The notes below the pieces were generated by a model, which searched no databases, was not told the DNA's origin, and was given only the letters and a program-made list of their open reading frames with translations. A stretch of DNA of 64,000 bases, taken from NCBI GenBank assembly GCA_963803575.1, contig CAWDMW010000001.1:372001-436000 (forward strand), given 5' to 3'. The stretch comes from CAWDMW01 sp963803575. Its GTDB lineage: Bacteria > Pseudomonadota > Alphaproteobacteria > Rickettsiales > UBA998. This document shows, one piece after another, positions 18,807-27,345 of this stretch; the stretch's first letter is position 1; the number at the start of each line of letters is the position of its first letter. The translations under genes were made by a program, and so were the position numbers.

Positions 18807-18841
18807 TTGCGATTGGTGCGATTATGGTGCATAATAGGTGC
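18807..18841 (+). promoter_or_regulatory. parDE promoter and operator
   Basis: TTGCGA and CATAAT with a 17-bp spacer. Three GGTGC direct repeats (18815, 18826, 18837) are spaced exactly 11 bp apart, one helical turn, and run from the -35 to just after the -10. This is the arrangement expected for autoregulation by a ribbon-helix-helix antitoxin. Confidence 0.55.
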
Positions 18842-18858
18842 ATATCGTAGGAGATTTC

Positions 18859-19104
18859 ATGCCACGTCAGAGTATTACATTCACATCCCCCAATGATCAT
18901 TGGTTAAAAGCACAGGTGGATAGCCAAGAATATAGTAGTAAGAGCGATGTCGTGAATGATCTCGTTCGCAGAGCAAGGCAAGAATATGAAGAACTGGAAG
19001 CCTTACGCGGCAAATTGATCCGCGCAGAAGGTAGCGGTATTAGTGATCGTAGCCCTGCACAAATTCGTGAAGAAGCAAAGAGCCGATTAGCTCCTAATGT
19101 ATAG
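18859..19104 (+). CDS. parD: ParD-family antitoxin
   Basis: 81 residues with an N-terminal ribbon-helix-helix (RQSITFTSPNDHWLKAQV... SKSDVVNDLVRRA), which binds DNA as a dimer, and a flexible acidic C-terminal half that would wrap the toxin. AGGAGA lies 6 bp before the ATG at 18859, which decides the start. The stop overlaps the parE start by 8 bp, the usual coupling in ParDE pairs. Confidence 0.92.
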   Translation: MPRQSITFTSPNDHWLKAQVDSQEYSSKSDVVNDLVRRARQEYEELEALRGKLIRAEGSGISDRSPAQIREEAKSRLAPNV

Positions 19105-19381
19105 GCTTACATTAACCGTAGAAGCAGATCAGGACTTAGAAGCACTTTACGAAGATGGGTATAGGCGATGGAGATTAGCGCAGGCCGATGAATATTACGA
19201 TGCATTGTTAGCGCATTTTGCTGTGCTATGCGAAAACCCTTACCTTTTCCAATCCGTTGATGAAATTCGTGAAGGATACCGTCGCAGTGTGTGTGGTAAG
19301 CATTCGGTATATTATCGCATCGTAGATGATACAGTTCAAATTATGGGATTAGTCAAAAAACAGAACCAATTTCATCATTAA
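19097..19381 (+). CDS. parE: ParE-family toxin
   Basis: 94 residues, RelE/ParE fold: N-terminal YRLTLTVEADQDLEALYEDGYRRW followed by two helices, then the beta sheet REGYRRSVCGKHSVYYRIVDDTVQIMGLV. Characterised ParE toxins poison DNA gyrase. Paired with the upstream ParD by an 8-bp overlap. Intact. Confidence 0.92.
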   Translation: MYRLTLTVEADQDLEALYEDGYRRWRLAQADEYYDALLAHFAVLCENPYLFQSVDEIREGYRRSVCGKHSVYYRIVDDTVQIMGLVKKQNQFHH

Positions 19382-19454
19382 CATGGTTATCTGTAGCGGC
19401 TATATTTTATACTTTAATTTCTTCTATCAACGTTTATCTCTAGCAGATGTATAT

Positions 19455-19492
19455 GGGGTCATTTGCGGGAGAGTGCAGGGAACTACGTTAAG
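19455..19492. repeat. Tn3-family 38-bp terminal inverted repeat
   Basis: Starts GGGGTCATTTG and ends ACGTTAAG exactly 38 bp later, the conserved head and tail of Tn3-family ends. The C-terminus of a Tn3 TnpA (stop at 19503) begins 10 bp inside it, as in intact transposons. I could not find the partner end elsewhere in the window. Confidence 0.8.
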
Positions 19493-19502
19493 GGTTTCGG
19501 GA

Positions 19503-19682
19503 TCACCATTTATAGAATCCTGTGAGTATGATATGCTCCCACCCTAGTGGGGAAAGATGCGCCAGTTTATCTGGCGGTGTTGGGACTCCCTGCTGTTTCC
19601 TATCATGAATAATCTGCCCGAGATGTTTGGTATTCCAGTAAATAATAATGGCGGCAAGCAGATTAAGATGCAGCATAGCCTG
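19503..19682 (-). pseudogene. Tn3-family transposase TnpA, last ~59 codons
   Basis: Only the C-terminus remains: LAAIIIYWNTKHL, then LAHLSPLGWEHIILTGFYKW at the stop, the signature end of Tn3 TnpA. The remaining ~900 residues are missing. The frame is fused upstream to a piece of an unrelated NTPase gene, so the open frame at 19503-19859 is a junction artefact and not a functional gene. Confidence 0.85.
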
Positions 19683-19972
19683 CTGCACAATTTTGGCTTT
19701 AGGGTCGTATACCTCGCCATCTTTAGAAAGCTTCTCATTCAGCGTATCAACATAGAAATTGAATACACTGGTTATACCCTGCAATCCTTTCGGCACTTCT
19801 GTATGCCCAGCATCATGCAGCGACGAGCAAAACAGTTTTAGGAAGAGAGGGTTATCCAATCATCTCCCGGTGGCGTTATATGTGCCAGCTGACAGCATAG
19901 TTCTTCAAAGGCCGTATTTTGTGAACCATCGTGCAATCTAATATTGCGAAAATTAATCTCCGTATTGTTCAC
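19683..19972 (-). pseudogene. Fragments of a large NACHT/STAND-type NTPase gene
   Basis: Two pieces. At about 19972-19865 the frame starting with GTG reads INFRNIRLHDGSQNTAFEEL and on into CCQLA, a sequence I associate with the N-terminus of large predicted NTPases found in defence islands. In another frame, 19859-19683 reads NPLFLKLFCSSLHDAG...VPKGLQGITSVFNFYVDTLNEKL, like the region after the NACHT ATPase core. Most of the gene is deleted between them. The family assignment rests on memory of motifs and needs a search. Confidence 0.5.
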
Positions 19973-20031
19973 TTTATTTTCTTGATCAGGAGTTCATTCG
20001 CATGAGAGTACTATATGAGGTCGTTTGATAC

Positions 20032-20045
20032 TGCGTCATGACGCA
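20032..20045. repeat. Perfect 14-bp palindrome
   Basis: TGCGTCATGACGCA, between the NTPase remnant and the DUF2805 gene. Could be an operator; nothing nearby identifies the regulator. Confidence 0.3.
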
Positions 20046-20125
20046 AGAGGAATTTGTGGATTGAACGGTATTTTATGTTTGAGGATAGCATAGATGGTGA
20101 GCATAGGAACAACTTAAAACTCCTT

Positions 20126-20353
20126 TCATTTGGTCATAGATGGTACGCGAGATGCTAATTTAGCATGTTTCATGACGCGACCAGAGACACGCTTCCGCCA
20201 TAGCCTGAAACTAGAAGCTTTCAGATTGACACGCATAATGGGGATGACCTGTTTTTCTGACAAACCAGTCATTCGCTTGATGTCATCGAACGATGTTTTA
20301 TCACACCATGCCATATCAACGATTTCGCCAACGTTATACATCTCATCTGTCAT
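20126..20353 (-). CDS. TIGR03643/DUF2805 family protein
   Basis: 75 residues: MTDEMYNVGEIVDMAWCDKT, then SFDDIKRMTGLSEKQVI, SSFRLWRKRVSGR. This is the conserved small protein with a helix-turn-helix-like core known from many proteobacteria; its function is unknown. AGGA at 6 bp supports the start at 20353 over the longer frame. It lies between transposon remnants and a secreted protein gene, transcribed in the same direction. Confidence 0.85.
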   Translation of the reverse strand: MTDEMYNVGEIVDMAWCDKTSFDDIKRMTGLSEKQVIPIMRVNLKASSFRLWRKRVSGRVMKHAKLASRVPSMTK

Positions 20354-20441
20354 GGTTGTCCTAATATTCAAACCAACAGAGCAACCAGACAAACTCTAAC
20401 TGTGTTTCTTTAGCTTCGTATTGCACGTCCACACAGCTCAC

Positions 20442-20840
20442 TTACTGAGAGAAGATAGCCGAAAGATTATTGGCGAGTGAACCTGCATCCATATCTGGGG
20501 TATCACTCAACCATCCGCTCAGTCCATCCTGAGCCATAACATCTTTCGCGGTTACGCTACCATCTCCTCGGTAGCGATCATAGAGCTGCTGCAATTGAGG
20601 GTAATATTCTGCAGGTATACCCAATTGCTTGCCCGCCAATGCAACTTCAGGACTCACTGCGCCGTTGAGCATATCAGAGGTTCCCTCACCTGCAATCGAA
20701 TCAATGCGTTGATCTAGCGGGTTAGATATATCTGTTGATGAGGCATTTCCTATGACATCATCAAGTGATATGGCATAGCTTGGTGACAGTGATACGGCGT
20801 ATGAAAGTGCACAGATCAGGCTAAGGCGAATAACAGACAT
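20442..20840 (-). CDS. Small exported protein, unknown
   Basis: 132 residues from the ATG at 20840, which has AAGGA at 8 bp. A typical signal peptide (MSVIRLSLICALSYAVSL, cleavage after SYA) is followed by an acidic soluble domain containing YDRYRGDGSVTAKDVMAQDG, reminiscent of an EF-hand-like calcium loop (D-R-Y-R-G-D-G-S). No family recognised. A longer frame to 21002 exists but lacks a ribosome site. The serine recombinase gene upstream ends 4 bp from that longer frame. Confidence 0.65.
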   Translation of the reverse strand: MSVIRLSLICALSYAVSLSPSYAISLDDVIGNASSTDISNPLDQRIDSIAGEGTSDMLNGAVSPEVALAGKQLGIPAEYYPQLQQLYDRYRGDGSVTAKDVMAQDGLSGWLSDTPDMDAGSLANNLSAIFSQ

Positions 20841-21005
20841 GGAAGTTTCCTTGTAAGGTGCAGTGTTTACGACAATGCTTACCCGACTGGCAAGCAACGA
20901 TGTAGAGGAAGACAAAAGAAGAGGGTTCACAGTGACTCCAAAACTTAGCACAGTGAATAATGCATGATTTAGGGAGGATGTCAAAAACTTTATGCAACTC
21001 AATAG

Positions 21006-21872
21006 CTAATCGTCACCAGTCCACTTGTATCCTGTCGCGAGATCAGTAAAGCGGCATTGGTCGAGAAAGGTATTATAACACTCTGCGATCTTACGGAGTT
21101 CTTTGACTAACCTGTGAGATGCCTCCTGTGCGGTTTCTCCATCACTGGATAGCAATTCCAGTTCATACTCATGATTTCCAACTGGCTGCGCATGGTAGTT
21201 ACTGGCTAGTAGCGTGTCGATGCTATCATAGGTTCGCTTCTTGCCACGACTGCGTGCATTATTTTCAATCGTCATTTCAAGGCGGACTCTGTGCGCTTCC
21301 TGTAGCTGTACTTTTCTGGATACATTGCGCTCATCAAGAATATTATACACATGGGCACGTGATATCTTCATCTCGTTCGCGATAGCTGTTGCCCCCTTCC
21401 CTGCATCTTTGAGCTTATAGAGCTGATCACGATTAATCGTTTTCTTACGGCCGAACTGGATACCGGCACTTAATGCGGCCTGCCGCCCCTCTTCCGTCCT
21501 CTCCAGAATCCGTGATCGTTCGGCCTGTGCTACAGCTGACAGTATGGTGACGATCATTTTCCCCATGACCCCTTCGGTGCTGACGCCGTCATCGAGGAAA
21601 CGGACACTGACAGCGATGCTATCAAAAAACTCAATGAGCTGGATCATATCCCACGTATTACGCCCCAACCTATCCAGCTTGGTGACGATGACCAGATCCC
21701 CTTCTTCCACTTTGACCTTCAATGTCTCTAGTCCAGCACGCACTGAATGATCTCCGGACGCTTTGTCGGTAAAAATTCTTCTCTCCTCTACACCGGCACT
21801 TTTCAAAGCAGCAATTTGCAGATCGAGTGATTGTTGAAAGGTTGAAACACGTGCATAGCCAAATAAGCGCAT
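21006..21872 (-). CDS. Serine recombinase (resolvase/invertase) with C-terminal extension
   Basis: 288 residues. The catalytic domain (1-140) has YARVST with the nucleophilic serine near residue 10, then LDRLGR and QAERSRILERTEEGR. A helix-turn-helix resembling HTH_7 (ATAIANEMKISRAHVYNIL) follows. Tn3-type resolvases stop near residue 185-200; this one continues for about 100 residues of unknown, charged sequence. It probably resolved the Tn3-like transposon whose end lies at 19455. Direct/inverted TGTC motifs just upstream (21880-21905) may be its res site. Confidence 0.9.
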   Translation of the reverse strand: MRLFGYARVSTFQQSLDLQIAALKSAGVEERRIFTDKASGDHSVRAGLETLKVKVEEGDLVIVTKLDRLGRNTWDMIQLIEFFDSIAVSVRFLDDGVSTEGVMGKMIVTILSAVAQAERSRILERTEEGRQAALSAGIQFGRKKTINRDQLYKLKDAGKGATAIANEMKISRAHVYNILDERNVSRKVQLQEAHRVRLEMTIENNARSRGKKRTYDSIDTLLASNYHAQPVGNHEYELELLSSDGETAQEASHRLVKELRKIAECYNTFLDQCRFTDLATGYKWTGDD

Positions 21873-22626
21873 AATCTGTCAAATAATTCGTTTGTCAGAC
21901 GATTAGGAGATATTAGACGCCTTAGTAAGAAAATCCATCCCTGCCAACCAAGTTATAAGTTTTTGGACATCTGCAGCGGCATGACGCTTATTCATCTTAC
22001 AGTCCTTCAAAGAGCTATAGGAGAGATACTGCCAATAGCCCCTTCCCCCTCCGTAATAGTTGATCAGTGATGTTCAGTCCCTACCAGGCGCACCGTAAAC
22101 GGCAGGTTATGCAAGGACGAGCAAAAATCACTTCTATATTGATAAAGAAATAGTTCGGCGTCGGCGTAGCCGACCATAAGGCCGAACAGGTTATGGCGTT
22201 TATCGCCATTCCATAAATAAAAAATAGCTATGAGCGAAGCGAATGCATTATAAGGCCATGCGACTAGCATGGGGCGCAGTGAGTGCAACGAACGGAGGGT
22301 AGGTAATTAGGTTATGCACAGTCATAGTTTTCGTATACAAGTATCAATTTATATATTTATATCTTTGATATATATAGGTAACTAAGTATAGTTAGATAGA
22401 ATCTAAAAAATTTAAAAGTTTTTCATATTTTTCAATATTTTACATGAAGGTGAGTATTTTTACTCGGGCGCCAAACTATTACTTACATAGTATTATTGGC
22501 GCACCAAGCTACCACCATCGGAGTATCAAGCTATTACGTTTTTATAATAATCCACATCTGATCCGTAGATATACACAGGTTATTCAATAGCATGGGAATA
22601 AATATTGTTTAGAGGGCATCAAACTA
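21873..22626. other. Non-coding stretch with hairpins, upstream of IS5 element
   Basis: About 750 bp with no credible gene. It holds a possible res site (TGTCAAATAA...TTTGTCAGACGA, 21880-21905) and two adjacent hairpins: GAGTA-TTTT-TACTC at 22452-22465, and GCGCCAA...TTGGCGC at 22468-22502 with an inner ACTAT/ATAGT. A near-consensus DnaA box (TAATCCACA) lies near 22548. The AT-rich sequence 22320-22450 contains only short A/T runs. Confidence 0.45.
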
Positions 22627-22683
22627 GGTTTTGTTGAGTTTTTATAATTTATTGTGTATAATCGATGGAATTGAGGAGGTTTT

Positions 22684-23034
22684 ATGTCTTATACACAACG
22701 AATTGGTCAGCATCAGTGGGATTCTATCTATATGTATCTAAACGACTTTGCGAACATATATACTAAGAACGAGGCCGATTGTCGTCGCTTTGTTGAAGCG
22801 GTGTTTTGGATGGCGCGTTCGGGGTCACAATGGCGACTTTTGCCGCCAGAATATGGCGCATGGAATACGGTCTATCGCCGCTTTTCGGATTGGGCAAAGA
22901 AGGGCGTATGGTATAAAATGATGTATTATTTTCAGAATGATCGCGATATGGAGTACATCATGATTGACTCCACTATTTTGCGTGCCCACGCTTGCGCCAG
23001 CCCTTCAAAAGCAAACAAGATGATGAAGGGCTAG
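22684..23034 (+). CDS. IS5/IS427 transposase, OrfA
   Basis: 116 residues: the N-terminal helix-rich part with RRFVEAVFWMARSGSQWRLLPPEYG and the first catalytic block (IMIDSTILRAHACAS, containing the first Asp of the DDE triad). GAGG precedes the ATG. It overlaps OrfB by 43 bp in a different frame (-1), and the full transposase is expected from ribosomal frameshifting in the overlap, as in other IS427-group elements. Confidence 0.88.
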   Translation: MSYTQRIGQHQWDSIYMYLNDFANIYTKNEADCRRFVEAVFWMARSGSQWRLLPPEYGAWNTVYRRFSDWAKKGVWYKMMYYFQNDRDMEYIMIDSTILRAHACASPSKANKMMKG

Positions 23035-23438
23035 GGCGATCCTGCGGCGGATTCTCTACAAAAATTCACGCTGTTTGCGATGCTTTGGGCAACCCACTTC
23101 GCTTTATTATCACGCCAGGTCAGCGCCACGATGTTTCACAAGCTATTGATATCATTAGTGGAATTAATACGCAAGCGTTATTAGCTGATAAAGGGTATGA
23201 TTCAGACGAGCTGCGGGAGTTTGTCCAAAAATCAGGTGCGGCTGCGCATATTCCGCCACGAAAAAATCGGCTGAAAGAGAAAATTTACGATGAGCATCTT
23301 TATAAAGAGCGCCATAAAGTGGAGTGCTTATTTGGTTTTCTAAAGCATTACAGGAGGTTATTTGCACGGTTTGATAAAACCAAACAAAACTTCTCTGCTT
23401 TCCTCCATTTTGTCGGCGCACTTCAATGGCTAAAATAA
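22992..23438 (+). CDS. IS5/IS427 transposase, OrfB
   Basis: The C-terminal catalytic part: LGRSCGGFSTKIHAVCDALG, LLADKGYDSDELR (second Asp) and RHKVECLFGFLKHYRRLFARFD (Glu of the DDE triad). All three catalytic residues are present across OrfA and OrfB, so the element may still be active. The start given is nominal, since expression probably depends on frameshifting from OrfA. Confidence 0.85.
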   Translation: MRQPFKSKQDDEGLGRSCGGFSTKIHAVCDALGNPLRFIITPGQRHDVSQAIDIISGINTQALLADKGYDSDELREFVQKSGAAAHIPPRKNRLKEKIYDEHLYKERHKVECLFGFLKHYRRLFARFDKTKQNFSAFLHFVGALQWLK

Positions 23439-23454
23439 AAATCTCAACAGAACC

Positions 23455-24087
23455 TACTACTTTTAGGAGTTATCCACATCAACTGGTATTTCTAGCAAGT
23501 TCTGTAAGTTATGCCGAAGTCTCTTGTTGCTAGCCATCATTTTTCTCCTTAGAGATTCGGTTGCATAAAATCTATATTCAACGTCTATTATTTTTGGGGC
23601 TGTGTATTTTGGGGACAACATTTTTTATTGCCTACTCATGCCTGTGGCATGAGTGACATTGCATTCGTTAGTCGCTCATAAATTATGTGGTTTAAATGGA
23701 GTTCGCTTGCGCTCACAGCTTTTTGTCTTTCAGTGACGTCACACCAAAAAGCACGGCGGAACGTAAACACAGAACATACAGCGTAGGCAAAGCAACCTGA
23801 TACGCAGAGGGGCTACGCCACCTTGCAACACTGCATAACCGTGTATTTGCTTATCCTTGGCTTTTGGGGGTTTGCACTGAAAATAAAACATGAATGTTTT
23901 ATAGATATGTGCCACTATGTGGCACTACCCTACAATGTTTTTCAAGGGTTTCGCTAAAAATAAATCGGGTTTGGGTTTACAATAGGGCGTAAACGGCTCA
24001 AATTTACACACCTGATAGCCTTCTCTATGTTTTATATCAATGTAGGCAAGTAATATTGATAACGCCCTACGGGCGTTACAGGGAGTT
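23455..24087. other. Non-coding stretch downstream of IS5 element
   Basis: About 630 bp without a credible gene. It has an exact consensus DnaA box (TTATCCACA, 23470-23478) and two close perfect inverted repeats: ATAAAACAT-GA-ATGTTTTAT at 23883-23902 and GTGCCAC-TAT-GTGGCAC at 23909-23925. A GC hairpin AACGCCC-TAC-GGGCGTT near 24060-24077 may end transcription of the minus-strand genes to the right. Confidence 0.45.
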
Positions 24088-24546
24088 TTATGCAGTGACG
24101 AGTTTTTGCATGTCTGCGGGCAATAACTGAATTGCCTCTTTAACCGTGGGAGGATTGCCTTTGATACGGGTTAGACAGGGCTTGATCTGCGTGTTTTGTG
24201 GTGGGGGAGTTTTAGCAGGGCGTGGCGGTTTTTTAGCTTTTTCTTTCTTAACAGGTTTTTGCTTGAGGGGCTTGTCTTTTTTCTGTGATGCATTGTAGAA
24301 AAATTGATAAATAGCACTGCTAAACGTGCTTAGCAGGACAAACCCGACAAAGAAAATGCCCCAGATGCCCAAAAAAGTTAGATAGATATCATCATCATGC
24401 AGGTTACCACCGCCCGTATCCAGATAATTCATATATGCCATGCCAAAGGATATAACAGCAAACAACGTCTTAGATTGCGTAGCAATACGCATTGGGATAA
24501 GCAGTAACGCGGCAATGATGGATGCTATAAAACGAATAAGCATCAT
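24088..24546 (-). CDS. Membrane protein of mobilisation region, unknown
   Basis: 152 residues. Membrane segments lie at about 5-25, 28-45 and 58-80, followed by a very basic, Lys/Pro-rich cytoplasmic stretch (about 88-122) and a short C-terminal domain (PPTVKEAIQLLPADMQKLV). The ATG overlaps the stop of the coupling-protein gene by 4 bp (ATGA), so the two were one transcript. It probably belongs to the mobilisation or conjugation module; no family recognised. Confidence 0.65.
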   Translation of the reverse strand: MMLIRFIASIIAALLLIPMRIATQSKTLFAVISFGMAYMNYLDTGGGNLHDDDIYLTFLGIWGIFFVGFVLLSTFSSAIYQFFYNASQKKDKPLKQKPVKKEKAKKPPRPAKTPPPQNTQIKPCLTRIKGNPPTVKEAIQLLPADMQKLVTA

Positions 24547-26213
24547 GACTGTTTGAAGCTTACGGGCAGATATTTCTGCCCTTTATTAAAACCGCCAGCA
24601 CGTACCATGATACCGTCAACCATGCAGCTATTATCACGCCCACCCGTTCGCAAGCCCGATACAAAGGTGTTGGGTTCCAGTTCATTGTCCAGTACCTCCT
24701 GATAGCCGTGACTTGTGCCATGGCTGATATTGTCACTGGTGCTGTTGTTTGTGCTGCGTCCTTTATTCACTGTCTCGTTCGTACCGTGATTACGCCCTCT
24801 TGAATGACTGGTATTGCGGGTACTATTGCCAAACCCCATAAAGCCCGAACCACTCCATCCATCGCTATAGCCTGTGTTTTCACCGTAGCTTTTACCGTGT
24901 GATACGCCTACATTTGTACCCGTGCCTTACCTATTGCCCGTGCTGTGAGACTGGTTCATATTGCCTGAATATCTGCGCTGCAAGCTGCGTCCAATCGTGT
25001 CCGATGCCCATTTATTGGTTGCATAATCCATATTCGAGAAAAACACTTTTACGCCAAAATTACCGAGCAGATACGCGATTCACGGCACAGGCTTTGAAAC
25101 TGGTTATCACTGCGTGTGTAGAAGTTTGCCGCTTCATCCACCCATAAAAACGCGCTTCTCATATCAGTGCGTTTTGTACGGGCAATCGCCGCTTGTTGAA
25201 ACACGGATTTCATGATGATCTGTGCAAGCGTTCCAATGAATTTATCGCTTTCAACCGACATATCCATGACGATGATACAGCCATGCTCAATGGCCATTTC
25301 TGGCACAAAGTCCAGCCGATTACAAAACAGGGTGCGTAGCTTGCCCGTTTGAAACGGAAACAACATGCTATCAAGCGTTGCCATGATATTAGCATAGGTT
25401 TTATCGTCATACATGGTCACGCGGCGCTGCCCAAAAAACGCGCTAGCTGCCTGTGCATCATGTTTACGGCGATGCATCACAGGGTTAATAGCCGAATCAC
25501 GAATAGTGTTTAAGGCAAACGAGTTGCGCTTGAAGTTGTCGTTTTGCATCTGCGCAATGCTACGTGGTAGAGAGGCTAAGAACCGCGTCATATCATCAAT
25601 GGTCAGCGACCCCGTACTCGCAATCAGCAGATTAAACATATGCGTTAAAAACAGCTTGGCTTGATTTTGCCAAAACGCATTGCCCGCCCCTTCCCCGCCT
25701 TGCTGGTTATTGACGGCTTCCAGCATGGTCAGGAACAATTCTACAATGTTTTCGGTTTGTCCTCCCCCGTTAGGTCTGAATAGTTCATAGTTGAGGAAAT
25801 TAAACTGCATCTTATGTTCATCACCGAACACAATCACGCTATTACTGCGCCCACAGTGCCGTGCTAGATTAAACCACCGTTCAGCCTCATTCTGCTTTGC
25901 ACAAAGCACTAGCCCGCCCATGCCAGAGTAAAGCATTTGTCGTGCTAGCATATCAAAGCTGGAAGTCTTACCTGACCCAATACCGCCAAATGCATGAATC
26001 CCTGTATGCAGATGACGAAGCGAGAGTTTTTCACCATAGGGCAGCGTCAGTAGGGGTGCGTCCAAATCCGTCACGTAATCCACTTTGGCGGTGCGCTGTT
26101 TGTGCAACGATGGAGTATTTGTTTTGAGTAAGGTGGCGATCATAAAAATTGTCAGTTGCAATTGCGATGACGAATACTACCGTGATGACGGCGCAGATGC
26201 CAAGAAAAAACAT
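24543..26213 (-). pseudogene. Type IV coupling protein (TraG/TraD/VirD4-like), three lesions
   Basis: The core (26161-25049) has Walker A GGIGSGKTSS and Walker B SAFLWVDEAANF, with the T4CP pattern FQSLCRESRIC near its end. An N-terminal membrane anchor (MFFLGICAVITVVFVIAIAT, from 26213) is in a different frame. Near 25063 the frame shifts and resumes as NFGVKVFFSNMDYATNKWAS...LQRRYSGNMNQSHSTGNR. A TAA at 24929-24927 then interrupts the Ser/Gly/Asn-rich tail, which continues in the same frame to 24543 (EVLDNELEPNTFVSGLRTGG). As read it is non-functional, though all segments are recognisable. Confidence 0.82.
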
Positions 26214-26230
26214 AAACCTTAGGAGGTTAT

Positions 26231-26431
26231 ATGTCACGTTTCAACCAGTTCAAAACCGATATGCTGGATATGGCAGGCGAAGCTCTTGACGATGTACGCC
26301 ATACATTCGAGCGCGTTATGTACGGGCAGCAACTCACAGGGGATACGCCGATCAATAGCGAAATAAGCAGCCCAGCCGTACAAGCCGAACCAGAACAGGA
26401 AGAATACAACGTGAACAAAGCCGTTGGCTAA
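26231..26431 (+). CDS. Small hypothetical protein with perfect Shine-Dalgarno
   Basis: 66 residues. AGGAGG (26221-26226) stands 4 bp before the ATG, so translation is expected. The N-terminal half, MSRFNQFKTDMLDMAGEALD, then DVRHTFERVMYGQQLTGD, is a predicted amphipathic helix; the C-terminal half is acidic and disordered. Its ATG is only 17 bp from the probable minus-strand start (26213) of the coupling protein, leaving no room for a promoter between them. Function unknown; the location suggests a plasmid or ICE accessory protein. Confidence 0.65.
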   Translation: MSRFNQFKTDMLDMAGEALDDVRHTFERVMYGQQLTGDTPINSEISSPAVQAEPEQEEYNVNKAVG

Positions 26432-26570
26432 AATCTTGTGCAGAAGGGTCACTATCAAATCTTAGTAGTATGTTTAGGGACAAAAATGATTGCCAATCGT
26501 TGCCAGAGTTCAAGAAATTTGTGAGAAACCAGAAATAGTTAGTAGTTCTATTTCTGGTTTGTGAGGCATC

Positions 26571-26849
26571 TTAAGACCTTCCCTTCTCTGGTAATACAGC
26601 GTTACAAATTGCTTGTAGAGGCGATTCTATATCGCCTATTTCTGTTTCCTTTTCAGAAGGTTTAATATTTGATTGAGTCATTTTAGTGCTATATTCATCT
26701 GCTATTTTTGTTGCATGTTCCCACTGCTCAGGATTATTTTTTTTGCTAATGTGAAGTACAAGAGGAACAGCCAATAGCAGTATCTTCAATAACAATATTG
26801 CCTTGATTATCAGAAAAAACTGTTTTGTCATGTTGGTGTAAAATATCAC
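26571..26849 (-). CDS. Small single-pass membrane protein, unknown
   Basis: 92 residues from a GTG at 26849, or 86 from the ATG at 26831. One membrane segment (FFLIIKAILLLKILLLAVPLV, in two parts around a lysine) is followed by a charged soluble tail ending LQAICNAVLPEKGRS. No family recognised. It stands alone between oppositely oriented small genes of the mobilisation region. Confidence 0.5.
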   Translation of the reverse strand: MIFYTNMTKQFFLIIKAILLLKILLLAVPLVLHISKKNNPEQWEHATKIADEYSTKMTQSNIKPSEKETEIGDIESPLQAICNAVLPEKGRS

Positions 26850-26961
26850 TCATTTCACTATCTTTTCAGCTTATAGCTTTAATTAATTGAGTTTACTGCT
26901 CAAATACCATAATAGCACAAAATTTCCATGTGAATTGTTAAGGTTTTAAGAAGATTGTAAC

Positions 26962-27300
26962 TTGATTATAGCGCAACGTTGTGCAACGGTTGCGTTTGTG
27001 TACAATGATGCATCACGCAACCCATCAAAAGATAACGCAACCCATGATGATTTGTTGCTAATATCCGAAAAAGAAAGCGAAATTGCAGTATTGCAAAGCA
27101 AATCAGAAGCCGCAGAGCAGATGTCGCGTGAACGAGATGGTACTATCCGTGATTTACGGGAACGCTTAGATAATGAGAGCGAAGAACGCCGTAAACTCAC
27201 CATGATGATTACTGACCAACGCGAGAAAAAAGAAGAAGCTGAAACCGCGTTAAAGCGTGAGCAGTCCAAAGGGTTTTTAGCTAGGTTGCTTGGTAATTGA
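26962..27300 (+). CDS. Coiled-coil protein, possible KfrA-like fragment
   Basis: 112 residues from an ATT or alternative start; the true start is uncertain. Residues about 30-105 form a continuous charged heptad-like helix (EKESEIAVLQSKSEAAEQM, ERLDNESEERRKL), ending in GFLARLLGN. Such tails occur in plasmid KfrA-type and other HTH-coiled-coil proteins; the DNA-binding N-terminus is not seen here, so this may be truncated. The direct repeat ACGCAACCCAT occurs twice at its 5' end. Confidence 0.5.
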   Translation: MIIAQRCATVAFVYNDASRNPSKDNATHDDLLLISEKESEIAVLQSKSEAAEQMSRERDGTIRDLRERLDNESEERRKLTMMITDQREKKEEAETALKREQSKGFLARLLGN

Positions 27301-27345
27301 TGCTACAAACCATTGGCATCATATCTTAGAAGTGGCTATAATGTG

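Larger units (their letters stand above)
22627..23454. mobile_element. IS5-family insertion sequence, IS427 group
   Basis: 828 bp from GGTTTTGTTGAG to its imperfect complement CTCAACAGAACC, flanked on both sides by TA, the usual IS427-group target duplication. It carries two overlapping transposase frames, as expected for this group. Appears complete. Confidence 0.85.
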
